From: Microbacteriaceae bacterium
GTDB lineage: Bacteria > Actinomycetota > Actinomycetes > Actinomycetales > Microbacteriaceae
Assembly: GCA_003852775.1 (NCBI GenBank)
Contig: RDDZ01000052.1
Location: forward strand, 55,569-119,568
Direction: 5' to 3'
DNA length: 64,000 bases
The stretch's first letter is position 1. The number at the start of each line of letters is the position of its first letter. Shown here one piece after another: positions 1 through 10,173 of this stretch. The translations under genes were made by a program, and so were the position numbers. Under the pieces are notes generated by a model, which did not search any database, was not told the origin of the DNA, and worked only from the letters and a program-made list of their open reading frames with translations.

Positions 1-1757
<1,757 letters not shown>

Positions 1758-1846
1758 TCGTTCCGGTGTCTCCGCCCGGTGGTGCGGTTGCTCCCGCCGG
1801 TGGGCCGCAGGTGCTGCAGGGGCGGCCCCGCCCGTAGGCTGACCGG

Positions 1847-2758
1847 GTGTTCGCGCGACCCGATCGCATCATCGTCCCGCAGTACGCCCCGCCCGCGGGC
1901 CTGAGCGTCATCGCGGCCGCCGAGCTGCTCGGCGACTCGAAGCGCGCCGTCGCGGCCGGGCTCGTCGACCTTGCCGTCCGCGGCTTCATCGGCGTGCGCA
2001 AGCTCGGTAGGCGCCGAGACGGCTTCGAGCTGCGCCTGCGCAGCGTGCCCTCTGACGAGGGCGGCGACGCCGTGCGCGACGACCGCGCCGTGCTCGAGGC
2101 CGTGTTCCCGCCGCTGCGCCCCGGCGCCGTGCAGGCGCTCGCGCCCTCGACCCGCCGCCGCATCGGTGAGCGGATGCGCGACGCCCACCGCGCATCCGTC
2201 GCACGTCTCATCGCCGCGGGCCTCGTGCGCGAGCGCAGCCGGCTCGAGAAGGCGGTCGTATTCTGGCGCAAGCAGCCGACCGTGCCGATGGAGCGCGCGC
2301 AGCCGCTCATCGACCACCTGTGGGGCGTGCACGACTACATCGCATGGGCGGAGGCCGACCGGCTCGCCTTCCACCAGTCGCCGTCCGGCGCCCGGGTGCG
2401 CGAGCTCGACGGGGTCGGGCTGCTGCACCTGCACGAGCGGCTGCTGCCGTACGCGGTGCTGTTCGGGCTCGAGAAGCAGTGGCGGCGCGAGCTCGACGTG
2501 CGCTACGAGGAGGCGCGCGCGAGCCTCGACGCGGCCGACCTCGCCGACGGCATCGAGGTCGCCCTGCACCTCGCGGCCGCGGCGGGCGACGTCGTCGGCA
2601 TCGCCGCCGACCTGCACGAGCTCGTCGCGGGCGCAGACGTGCCCGACCTCGCCGACGTGGGCGACCTCGGTGCGGCCGTCGACCTCGGCAGCGCCGCCGA
2701 GGGGCTCGGATCCTTCCTCGGCGGACTCGGCGACTTCCTGGGATCGTTGGACGTATGA
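1847..2758 (+). CDS. DUF2207-like cytosolic protein
   Basis: 303 residues, GTG start 6 nt behind a TAGGCT box, consistent with a leaderless transcript. The N-terminus (VPQYAPPAGLSVIAAAELLG, then GLVDLAVRGFIGVRKL) resembles the C-terminal cytoplasmic portion of DUF2207 membrane proteins, which have a winged-helix-like region after a P-P-G-L-S motif. Unlike full-length DUF2207 proteins I see no N-terminal extracellular domain and no membrane segment. The tail is a Gly/Asp/Leu-rich run (LGSFLGGLGDFLGSLDV). It overlaps the following gene by ATGA, so the two are probably translationally coupled. Function is unknown; the family assignment is by motif only. Confidence 0.7.
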   Translation: MFARPDRIIVPQYAPPAGLSVIAAAELLGDSKRAVAAGLVDLAVRGFIGVRKLGRRRDGFELRLRSVPSDEGGDAVRDDRAVLEAVFPPLRPGAVQALAPSTRRRIGERMRDAHRASVARLIAAGLVRERSRLEKAVVFWRKQPTVPMERAQPLIDHLWGVHDYIAWAEADRLAFHQSPSGARVRELDGVGLLHLHERLLPYAVLFGLEKQWRRELDVRYEEARASLDAADLADGIEVALHLAAAAGDVVGIAADLHELVAGADVPDLADVGDLGAAVDLGSAAEGLGSFLGGLGDFLGSLDV

Positions 2759-3570
2759 CCGCCACCCGTCTCTCCCTCGGCCTCGCGGGCAGCGCGGACC
2801 CGGAGGTCGTACGCGCGGCGGCGCGGGCCGCCGAGGACGCCGGATTCCACGCCCTGTGGCTCAACGACACCCCCGCGGGCGACGCGCTCACGGGCCTCGT
2901 CGAGGCGGCATCCGTCACCACGCGCCTGCGCCTCGCGACGGGCGTGATCCCGCTCGACCGGCGCCCCGCGGATGCCGTGGCCGCCGACGTCGACGGGCTC
3001 GGCCTCCCCCGCGAGCGGCTCGTGCTCGGCGTCGGCTCGGGGCACGCGAAGCCCCCGCTGCCGCTCGTGCGCGTGGGGCTCACCGAGCTGCGGGCGAGCC
3101 TGCCCGACGTACACCTTGTGCTCGGCGCGCTCGGTCCCGCGATGCGCCGCACGGCGGCCCGGCACGCCGACGGGCCGCTGCTCAGCTGGCTCACGCCCGC
3201 CGCCGCGTCCGCCGCCCGCGACGAGGCGCTCGCCGACGCCGAGGCCGCGGGCCGCCCGGCGCCCGACGTCGTGCTCTACACGCGCACCGTCGTGAGCGCC
3301 GACGCCGTGCCCGCACTCGAGGCCGAGTCCGCGCGTTACGCCGGCTACCCGAACTACGCCGCCCACTTCGCCCGCGTGGGTCACGGCGCTCTCGACTCCA
3401 CGATCCGCGGCACCGACCCGCAGGCGCTCGCCGACGGCATCCGCGCCTACGACGGCACCGTCGACGAGCTCGTCCTGCGGGCCATCACGGCCGAGGAGAC
3501 ACCGGACGCCGTGCGTGCCTTCGTGGAGGCCGTGGCGCGCATCCGTCCCGCGGAACGCGCCCGCGGATAG
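2755..3570 (+). CDS. LLM class flavin-dependent oxidoreductase
   Basis: 271 residues. The ATG at 2755 overlaps the stop of the previous gene (ATGA); the longer ORF in the track (from 2320) only adds shadow sequence. The N-terminus (LGLAGSADPEVVRAAARAAE, then AGFHALWLNDTP) and the segment with ATGVIPLDRRP and LVLGVGSG follow the luciferase-like monooxygenase (TIM-barrel, F420 or FMN) pattern. It is shorter than the usual 300-350 residues. The substrate cannot be read from the sequence. Confidence 0.78.
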   Translation: MTATRLSLGLAGSADPEVVRAAARAAEDAGFHALWLNDTPAGDALTGLVEAASVTTRLRLATGVIPLDRRPADAVAADVDGLGLPRERLVLGVGSGHAKPPLPLVRVGLTELRASLPDVHLVLGALGPAMRRTAARHADGPLLSWLTPAAASAARDEALADAEAAGRPAPDVVLYTRTVVSADAVPALEAESARYAGYPNYAAHFARVGHGALDSTIRGTDPQALADGIRAYDGTVDELVLRAITAEETPDAVRAFVEAVARIRPAERARG

Positions 3571-3579
3571 GGTGAGACC

Positions 3580-4095
3580 GTGAGCGAGCCCGCCTCCCCC
3601 TTCCTCGTGCGCCGGGCGCGCACGGCCGACGTCGAGGGCATGCTCGCTCTCATCGAGCCGTACGTCGAGCGCCGCATCCTGCTCGGCAAGGAGCGGGTGA
3701 CCCTCTTCGAGGACATCCGCGAGTTCCTCGTCGCCGAGACGCCCGAGGGTGAGCTCATCGGATGCGGCGCGCTGCACGTCATCTGGGAGGACCTCGGCGA
3801 GATCCGCACGATCGCGGTCGCCGACGCGTGGCTGCACCGCGGCGTCGGGCACGCGATCCTCGAGCGGCTCGAGCAGGACGCCCGGGAGCTCGGCCTCTCG
3901 CGCCTGTTCTGCCTCACCTTCGAGACGCAGTTCTTCGGCGGCCACGGCTTCGAGCCGATCGGCGAGCAGGTCGTCGACCCCGAGGTCTACGCCGAGCTCG
4001 TGCGCTCGCCCGACGACGGCGTCGCCGAGTTCCTCGACCTCGCGCGCGTGAAGCAGAACACGCTCGGCAACACCCGGATGCTCAAGCACCTCTGA
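3580..4095 (+). CDS. argA: Short GNAT amino-acid N-acetyltransferase (N-acetylglutamate synthase type)
   Basis: 171-residue single-domain GNAT protein predicted to acetylate glutamate, the first step of arginine synthesis. The sequence VRRARTADVEGMLALIEPY, GCGALHVIWEDLGEIRT, the acetyl-CoA loop HRGVGHAILERLE, and LTFETQFFGGHGFEPI, ending in AEFLDLARVKQNTLGNTRML, closely follows the mycobacterial short ArgA (Rv2747) layout. It lacks the amino-acid-kinase domain of enterobacterial ArgA. The GTG start sits 6 nt behind TAGGGT, fitting a leaderless message. No other arginine gene is nearby. Confidence 0.82.
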   Translation: MSEPASPFLVRRARTADVEGMLALIEPYVERRILLGKERVTLFEDIREFLVAETPEGELIGCGALHVIWEDLGEIRTIAVADAWLHRGVGHAILERLEQDARELGLSRLFCLTFETQFFGGHGFEPIGEQVVDPEVYAELVRSPDDGVAEFLDLARVKQNTLGNTRMLKHL

Positions 4096-4199
4096 CGCGC
4101 CCGTCACCGCCCGCCGCGCCGCCTCCGAATCGGCCGGGAGTCGACGCCATGCCGCGTGCGCGCCGCGGTTCCGGGCGGGTGCGGGCCTACCCTGGCGGC

Positions 4200-4817
4200 A
4201 TGTCGACCCAGCAGCCCGGGCGCCTGCCCGCGTCGGTGTACCGCCGTCGCCGGCTCGTCGTCGGCCTCGGGGCGCTCGCCGTCATCGTCGTCATCGTGCT
4301 GCTCATCGTGCGGCCGGGTGCGGCATCCGACGGGGAGCCGAAGGGCGGCGGCGACTCCGCGAGCAGCTCGACGCCGAGCGCTCCGGCGACCGACGAGCCC
4401 TCGGGCGACCCGCGCGCCGCGTGCGACCCGTCCGTCATCACGGTGACCCCGGTGACCGACAAGGACAGCTACGCGGCGGGCGAGATCCCGATGATCTCGA
4501 TGACGATCAAGAACTCGGGCGCCGTCCCGTGCACCTTCCCGGTCGGCACCGACGTCCAGTACTACGAGATCGTGAGCGGCCCCGACCCGATCTGGAACTC
4601 GCGCGACTGCCAGACGGACTCCGCGCCGATGGAGACCGTCCTCGAGCCGGGCGTCCCGCTCACGACGACGCCGTTCGGGTGGTCCCGCGTGCGCTCCGGC
4701 CCCGGCAACTGCGGCGACGACCGACCGCAGGTGACCGCGGGCGGCGCGACCTACCGCCTCTCGGTCTCGCTCGGCGAGGCGAAGTCGGCGAGCGACAAGC
4801 CGTTCCTCCTGTACTGA
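4200..4817 (+). CDS. Membrane-anchored secreted protein of unknown function
   Basis: 205 residues. The ATG at 4200 lies 6 nt after TACCCT (leaderless pattern); the ORF track start at 3762 is a shadow of argA. A short basic N-terminus (YRRRR) is followed by one hydrophobic segment (LVVGLGALAVIVVIVLLIV, about residues 18-36). Next comes a Ser/Thr/Pro/Gly linker, then a roughly 130-residue extracellular domain with four cysteines (RAACDP, VPCTFP, SRDCQT, PGNCGD) that could form two disulfides. The domain has an Ig-like flavour (KDSYAAGEIPMISMTIKN). No characterised family recognised. Confidence 0.75.
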   Translation: MSTQQPGRLPASVYRRRRLVVGLGALAVIVVIVLLIVRPGAASDGEPKGGGDSASSSTPSAPATDEPSGDPRAACDPSVITVTPVTDKDSYAAGEIPMISMTIKNSGAVPCTFPVGTDVQYYEIVSGPDPIWNSRDCQTDSAPMETVLEPGVPLTTTPFGWSRVRSGPGNCGDDRPQVTAGGATYRLSVSLGEAKSASDKPFLLY

Positions 4818-4897
4818 GTCGTCGCGCGCCGCGATCCGCGCAGCGGCAGCAGCTGAGGGTTCCTCTGCGGTAGCGTCGTCGCAGCACCAGGAGCCCG

Positions 4898-6709
4898 ATG
4901 TCCGACACCACCACCGTCGCCGCGGAACCGAGCGAGCAGCCCGCTGCCCAGACGCCTGTCTCGCCGCTGCGTCGCGCCCTCGTGTGGGCCACGACGATCG
5001 GCGTCGTCGCCGTCGGCACCCTCGGGCTCGCGGCCCCCGATCTCGTGCCCCCACCCGCGAAGGGCGGGCTCGCGGCGCGGTTCCTGCCCGCCGACGGCAG
5101 TGCGACCCTCTGGACGGACTCGGACGGCCACCGCTCCGTGCACGAGAACGCGCGCGACACCGGGCCGGGCCTCCTGCTCGAGCTCCCCGCCAACGCGGCC
5201 TACGGGGTCTTCGCGGAGCGCTCCTCGGCCGAGCTCGGCAGCATCGAGCTCTGGCGCGAGACGGTCGCCTACCTCGACGAGCCCGACAACTCGCCCGTCT
5301 CGACCGTCTACCTCGTCGACGACGCCGGCGTCTCGCTCCTCACGGCGACGGGCGGCAGCATCGGCTTCGCGTACTCGCCCGCCCTCGTCGTGCTCCCGGC
5401 GGACGCCGCTCCTGGCGTCGCATGGTCGGGCGAGGGTGCCGCGATGCCGGCGGGCCTGCTCGAGTACCGCAGCACGGGCGAGGTGACGGACGCGGGCGAC
5501 GGCTGCCTGCTCGCGAGCACCGACACCCGTTATCTCGACCCCGACACGGGCGCCGAGCTGCTCGCCGTGCAGGAGCAGGCGACGTGGTGCCCCGGCCGCG
5601 GCATCGTCCGCGACGTCGGCGTCGTCGACGGCGAGGAGGAGAGCTACGTGTCCTCGGAGCTGCCGGTGCCGGGCGGCTACGGGAGCGCCGTCGACACGCG
5701 CCCCGCGCGGTACACGTGGGAGGGCGCGGACCGCTGGCGCGCTCGCGACCTCGAGTTCGTCATCGCCGACCCCGGCTTCGGCGACTCCCCGCAGGGCAGC
5801 CCCTTCGACGGGCTCGCGGCGACGACCGCCGACGGCACCCTCGTGGCATCCGTCGGCAGCCGCCTCGCCTCGTACCGCGTCGACGGCGGCACGGCGCGGC
5901 GCGGATGGCTCGCCTCGCCCGGTGGCGACCTGCTCGCGCTCTCGGCGGTCGGCGAGGTGACGCTCGTGTCGACGGCCCAGCGGCGGCTCATCGCCTACGA
6001 CGGGGGCGGCGCGCGGCTGTGGTCGGTGTCGTTCCCGGACGTCGTGCTCGCCGCGCCCGCGCCCGCCCCCGACGGCGACATCGTCGCCGTGAGCCTCGAC
6101 GGCACCCTCCGGCGCATCGACCTCGCGACGGGCGAGACCGTCTGGTCGACGACGTTGCGCACGGATGTCGCGACGACCCCGGCGGTCGGCGCGGGGCTCG
6201 TCGTCGTGGTCGACCGCGGTGGCGCGGTGATGGCCCGCTCGCTCGGCGACGGCTCCGCGCGCTGGAGCACCGAGCTGTCGCGAGCGACGCGCGCCGCGGC
6301 GGGTGAGGGCGTCGTCGCCGTGCAGGGCGGCGACGCGGCGGTGTGGGTGCTCGACCCGCACGACGGCGCCCTGCTCTGGAAGGACCGGCACCGCGGCTCC
6401 GCGCGCGGCATCGTCGTGTCGGCGGGCGTCGTCGTCGCGCAGTCCGACGAGGGCGCCGCGGCGTGGGCGGTCGACGGCGGCGGTGAGCGGCTGTGGACGA
6501 GCGACGCGGGCGAGCAGCTCCTCGCGGGCGACGGCGTCTTCGTGCTCGGCGGCGCTTCGACCGTCGAGGTGCGCAGCCCCGCCGGCGAGCTCCTCGGCGA
6601 GGTCGAGCTCGGCGAGGCGCCTCTCGGCGTCACGCGCGTGATCGTGCCGACGCCTCACGGCATCCGGGTGGTCCACTCGAACACGACGGGTCTGGAGGTG
6701 CGCGGATGA
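4898..6709 (+). CDS. Membrane-anchored PQQ-like beta-propeller protein
   Basis: 603 residues, ATG preceded by CAGGAG. One N-terminal membrane segment (about residues 30-48, ALVWATTIGVVAVGTLGLAA) anchors an extracytoplasmic region. The second half contains at least six PQQ/YVTN-like blades with repeated A-W-x-x-D and G-x-x-L-W motifs (DGTLRRIDLATGETVWST, WVLDPHDGALLWKDRH, RLWTSDAGEQLLAGD). Such propellers act in binding or scaffolding; the conserved residues of PQQ alcohol dehydrogenases are not evident. It overlaps the next membrane protein gene by ATGA, so the two are probably made together and may form one envelope complex. Confidence 0.8.
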   Translation: MSDTTTVAAEPSEQPAAQTPVSPLRRALVWATTIGVVAVGTLGLAAPDLVPPPAKGGLAARFLPADGSATLWTDSDGHRSVHENARDTGPGLLLELPANAAYGVFAERSSAELGSIELWRETVAYLDEPDNSPVSTVYLVDDAGVSLLTATGGSIGFAYSPALVVLPADAAPGVAWSGEGAAMPAGLLEYRSTGEVTDAGDGCLLASTDTRYLDPDTGAELLAVQEQATWCPGRGIVRDVGVVDGEEESYVSSELPVPGGYGSAVDTRPARYTWEGADRWRARDLEFVIADPGFGDSPQGSPFDGLAATTADGTLVASVGSRLASYRVDGGTARRGWLASPGGDLLALSAVGEVTLVSTAQRRLIAYDGGGARLWSVSFPDVVLAAPAPAPDGDIVAVSLDGTLRRIDLATGETVWSTTLRTDVATTPAVGAGLVVVVDRGGAVMARSLGDGSARWSTELSRATRAAAGEGVVAVQGGDAAVWVLDPHDGALLWKDRHRGSARGIVVSAGVVVAQSDEGAAAWAVDGGGERLWTSDAGEQLLAGDGVFVLGGASTVEVRSPAGELLGEVELGEAPLGVTRVIVPTPHGIRVVHSNTTGLEVRG

Positions 6710-8529
6710 CCGGGCGCCGCTCCCCCTGGCGGGTGGCGCGCCGCGCGGGCTACGAGTTCCTGCACCGTGTGGTGCTCGCGCCCGTGCACGAGGGGCGGCT
6801 GCGCGACGTGGACTGGCCGCTCGGACTGCGGCCGCTCGTCGTCGTCGGCATCGTGGGCTACGTCGCGGCGGGCCTGCTCGTGCTGCTCTCCGGTCCGCTG
6901 CGCGAGTGGATCCCGCTCAGCGCCCAGTCGGGCACCGTCCTGCTCACCCTGCCGCGCGCGCTCGTGTGGCTCGTGCTCGCGCTCACGGCCCTCTCCACGA
7001 CGCTCGCCGCGACCGGCGCGCTGCACATGCGGCCGTGGGTGCGCTGGGTGATGACGGTGTTCGTCATCTCGATCATGCTGTTCATGTCGGTGCCCGACCA
7101 GGAGGACATCCCGCTCTCGCGCATCGTCACGATCATCGGCTGCGTCGGGCTCATCGTGTTCGTCGCCGTGCGCGGCGGCCGCGGGTACCGCTGGTGGGAC
7201 TTCGTCGTGATCGCGGCTCTCGTGTGGGGGCCGCTCATCGTGACGGCTGCGGTGCTCACCTCGGTGAACCGGGTCGCCGGGTACGACTTCCTGCCCCTCA
7301 TGCTGAGCCTCACGCTCTCGACGCTCGGGCAGCTCGCGATGCCGGCCGCCCTCGCGTCGGGCGCGGCGGTCGCGAGCGTCACCGTGTCGTCGGCGCTGTG
7401 GGCCGCGAAGATCGTCCGCGGCGTCATCGGACCCGTCGCGGTGTTCGTCGTCCTGGGGCTCGTCGCGGTGTGGCGCGTCGTCGACGTGTCGCTCGTCGCG
7501 GGCGATCTCGTCGCCGACGGCGATAGCCTCCGCTCGCTCGGCACCGCTGCGCTGCTCATCGCGCTCATCGCGGGGGCGTGGGCGGCGCTCGCGCGCATCC
7601 GCCCGGGGCGGGGCGAGCCGGCCGCGCAGGTGATGGCGGACCGCATCGACGGCCTCGCGCTCGTGGTCGCGGCCTTCACGACGACGACGGTCGTCGCGAC
7701 ACCCGTGCTCGTGCTGGGTCAGGTGGCGCTCGGATACGGCGCCCCGGGGGAGGTCGCCGGGCTCCTCATCGCGGCGTCGGGCTGGATCACCTCGACCGTC
7801 GCGGTGTTCGCGGTGCGTCTCGTCGGCGCCGTCGTGGTGCTCGCGCTCGCCGTCGTGCAGGCGCGCCGGGGCCGCCGCACGACTCCCGAGCTCATGGCCG
7901 CGGTGGGGGTCGCGGGGCTCGTCATCTCCGCGTCGGTGCTCGTCGACGTGCCGCTCGTGTGGGATCAGGACGCCCTCGCGATCGTGGGCGCGGTGCTTGC
8001 GCTGGGGCTGCTCGTCGCCGCCATCGTGAGCCGGCGCCTGACGCCCGCCCGGGCGACGTCGGTGCTCATCGCGCTGCTCATGTCGGCGCTGTTCGCCTAC
8101 CGCGAGTTCGTGACCGACCCGATCGCGTACCTGCTCGGCTTCGCGGGCGGTGCCGTCGTGCTGTTCGGTTTCGTGTGGTCGTTCCTCACGGGCTACAAGG
8201 CCGCCAACGACGACTCGCCCGGCTACCCGCGGCCGTCGCGGGTGCAGCTCGTGCTCGCGAACGCCGTGTTCGGCATCACGGTGCTCGCGTTCCTCGCGCT
8301 CGCGCGCGACCCGGAGGCCACGGTGTCGCTCGGAGAGGTCGCCGAGTACGGAGGTCAGGCCTACGGTGACCCCCTCGTGGCGGCGGGCCTGCTGCTCGCC
8401 CTCTGGGTGGCGTTGCGCGGCCGAGAGCTCGACGAGCGGACCGAGGGCGGACCGCCTGCGACTCAGAACGCGGGCGCGTCCACGCGCTCGGCCCCGGTGG
8501 CCGAGAAGGCGAGCGACTCGGCGGTCTGA
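6706..8529 (+). CDS. Polytopic integral membrane protein of unknown function
   Basis: 607 residues starting at the ATG that overlaps the stop of the propeller gene. At least twelve strongly hydrophobic segments run through the protein (for example LVVVGIVGYVAAGLLVLL, FVVIAALVWGPLIVTAAVL and VVLFGFVWSFLTGY), separated by short charged loops. No transporter signature or catalytic motif is recognised. The last 67 nt overlap the 3' end of radA on the other strand. The C-terminal tail is hydrophilic (RELDERTEGGPPATQNAG). Confidence 0.75.
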   Translation: MTGRRSPWRVARRAGYEFLHRVVLAPVHEGRLRDVDWPLGLRPLVVVGIVGYVAAGLLVLLSGPLREWIPLSAQSGTVLLTLPRALVWLVLALTALSTTLAATGALHMRPWVRWVMTVFVISIMLFMSVPDQEDIPLSRIVTIIGCVGLIVFVAVRGGRGYRWWDFVVIAALVWGPLIVTAAVLTSVNRVAGYDFLPLMLSLTLSTLGQLAMPAALASGAAVASVTVSSALWAAKIVRGVIGPVAVFVVLGLVAVWRVVDVSLVAGDLVADGDSLRSLGTAALLIALIAGAWAALARIRPGRGEPAAQVMADRIDGLALVVAAFTTTTVVATPVLVLGQVALGYGAPGEVAGLLIAASGWITSTVAVFAVRLVGAVVVLALAVVQARRGRRTTPELMAAVGVAGLVISASVLVDVPLVWDQDALAIVGAVLALGLLVAAIVSRRLTPARATSVLIALLMSALFAYREFVTDPIAYLLGFAGGAVVLFGFVWSFLTGYKAANDDSPGYPRPSRVQLVLANAVFGITVLAFLALARDPEATVSLGEVAEYGGQAYGDPLVAAGLLLALWVALRGRELDERTEGGPPATQNAGASTRSAPVAEKASDSAV

Positions 8530-9812
8530 ATGGAGCCCGCCTTCTCGTCGATGATCGTGCGGTAGCCGAGGCGCGTGGCCTCGGCGGCGCGCTGGCGGCC
8601 GCCCGCGACGGCGCGCACCTCGCCCGCGAGGCTGATCTCGCCGATCGCGGCGAGCGTGCGGGGCAGCGGCTTGTCTTTCGCGGCGGAGGCGATCGCGAGC
8701 GCGATCGCGAGGTCGGAGCCCGGCTCGGAGAGACGGATGCCGCCCACCGTCGACACGTAGACCTCCTTGTCGGAGAGCTTGATGCGGCAGCGCTTCTCGA
8801 GCACCGCGAGCAGCATCGCGACGCGCGCCGCGTCGACCCCGCTCACGATGCGGCGCGGGTTGGGTGCGGTCGTGTCGACGACGAGCGCCTGCACCTCGAC
8901 GGGCAGCGCGCGGCGCCCCTCGAGCGTGACGGTGACGCACGTGCCGGGCACGGGCGTGTGGGTGCGGGAGAGGAACAGCCCCGACGGGTCGGGCACCTCG
9001 GCGATGCCGTCGCCCGCCATCTCGAAGCAGCCCGCCTCATCCGTGGGGCCGAAGCGGTTCTTGAGCGCGCGCACGAAGCGCAGCGCGGTCTGGCGGTCGC
9101 CGTCGAAGCTCAGCACGACGTCGACGAGGTGCTCCAGCACCCGGGGACCCGCGATCGTGCCGTCTTTCGTGACGTGGCCGACGAGCAGCAGCGGGATCGA
9201 CCGCTCCTTCGCGACGCGGATGAGCGTGCCCGCCACCTCGCGCACCTGCGCGGGCTGCCCGGGGGCGCCGTCGGAGAGGGAGGAGGCGATCGTTTGCACG
9301 GAGTCGACCACGAGCAGTCCGGGCTTCACCGCGTCGACGTGGCCGAGCACGGTCGCGAGGTCGGTCTCGGAGGCGAGGTACAGCTCGTCGTCGAGTGCAC
9401 CCGTGCGTTCGGCGCGCAGGCGCACCTGCCCCGCCGACTCCTCGCCCGACACGTAGAGCACGCGCGCGCCGCGGCGCGCCGCCCGCGCGGCGACCTCGAG
9501 GAGGAGCGTGGACTTGCCGACGCCCGGCTCGCCCGAGATGAGCGCGGCGGCGCCGGGCACGAGGCCGCCGCCGAGCACGCGGTCGAACTCGCCGATGCCC
9601 GTGGGGCGGTGAGTGGCGTCCGCGACGACGTGCTCGGTGATGGGGCGCGCCGCTCGGGCCTCGGGCGCGGATGCCGCCACGACCTTGCCGGTGGGGGCGC
9701 CGCGCTCGACGATCGAGCCCCACTGCTGGCACTCGGGGCAGCGGCCGAACCACTTGGCACCGGTCCAGCCGCACTCGGAGCAGGCGTAACCGGGAGCGGG
9801 GGGACGGGCCAT
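8463..9812 (-). CDS. radA: DNA repair/branch-migration protein RadA
   Basis: 449 residues. RadA (Sms) is a RecA-like branch-migration ATPase in recombinational repair. All hallmarks are present: N-terminal C4 zinc finger (CSECGWTGAKWFGRCPEC), Walker A GEPGVGKST, Walker B LLVVDSVQT, the RadA-specific KNRFGPTDE motif, and a C-terminal Lon-like domain (EVYVSTVGGIRLSEPGSDLA). The ATG lies 6 nt behind TAGGCT (leaderless). The 3' end overlaps the convergent membrane-protein gene by 67 nt, so the last ~22 codons are read on both strands. Confidence 0.97.
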   Translation of the reverse strand: MARPPAPGYACSECGWTGAKWFGRCPECQQWGSIVERGAPTGKVVAASAPEARAARPITEHVVADATHRPTGIGEFDRVLGGGLVPGAAALISGEPGVGKSTLLLEVAARAARRGARVLYVSGEESAGQVRLRAERTGALDDELYLASETDLATVLGHVDAVKPGLLVVDSVQTIASSLSDGAPGQPAQVREVAGTLIRVAKERSIPLLLVGHVTKDGTIAGPRVLEHLVDVVLSFDGDRQTALRFVRALKNRFGPTDEAGCFEMAGDGIAEVPDPSGLFLSRTHTPVPGTCVTVTLEGRRALPVEVQALVVDTTAPNPRRIVSGVDAARVAMLLAVLEKRCRIKLSDKEVYVSTVGGIRLSEPGSDLAIALAIASAAKDKPLPRTLAAIGEISLAGEVRAVAGGRQRAAEATRLGYRTIIDEKAGSIQTAESLAFSATGAERVDAPAF

Positions 9813-10173
9813 GCGGTCAGCCTAAGGCGGGTCGCCGACACCCGGTGCTGGCTTCGAGGGTTGCGAGATCTCTCGCGGCCGTTCGACTTCTTCGAGGAAC
9901 GTGACGCCCGTCGCGTCACGTTCCGACCCGTTCGGACTCCCATCGGGTGATGCGTCGTCGCCCACGGCACGCTCATCCTCGTCGCCGACCAGCGCGTCGC
10001 GATCCGGCGCATCGTGGTGCTGCTCGACGTCTGATCGGGGATGCGTCCGGAAAATCTCACCGAATCGCGTAATGAATCGCATGCACCCGCTATCCTTTCT
10101 CACGGCGTGTTTCCTCGGCGCGCCCACTACCCGACGCATCGACAGCGATGCGGCCCCTGGAGGAACCCGAAGC
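9813..10173. other. 361-bp region between divergent radA and the large surface protein
   Basis: The radA -10-like box (9819-9824, minus strand) is at one end and the SD of the surface-protein gene (GGAGG, 10 nt before its ATG) at the other. A perfect 12-bp inverted repeat lies at 9896-9924 (separate entry). At 9951-10034 the plus strand reads VVAHGTLILVADQRVAIRRI and so on to a TGA with G or C in essentially every third position. That is the codon signature of real genes here, yet it has no start and is preceded in frame by a stop at 9948. It may be a gene remnant. I found no convincing -35/-10 pair for the surface protein; GCTATCCT near 10090 is the best -10. Confidence 0.45.
9896..9924. repeat. 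Perfect 12-bp inverted repeat with 5-nt loop
   Basis: The arms GGAACGTGACGC and GCGTCACGTTCC are exact reverse complements around CCGTC. There is no T-run on either side and both flanking genes point away, so a terminator is unlikely. An operator or a structured 5' leader is more plausible. Bound factor unknown. Confidence 0.6.

Noticed and set aside
4140-4199. Hairpin-like GC-rich gaps between several plus-strand genes considered as terminators
   Set aside because: No stem longer than 6-7 bp with a T-run; most genes here seem to lack canonical intrinsic terminators, apart from 32068-32099.
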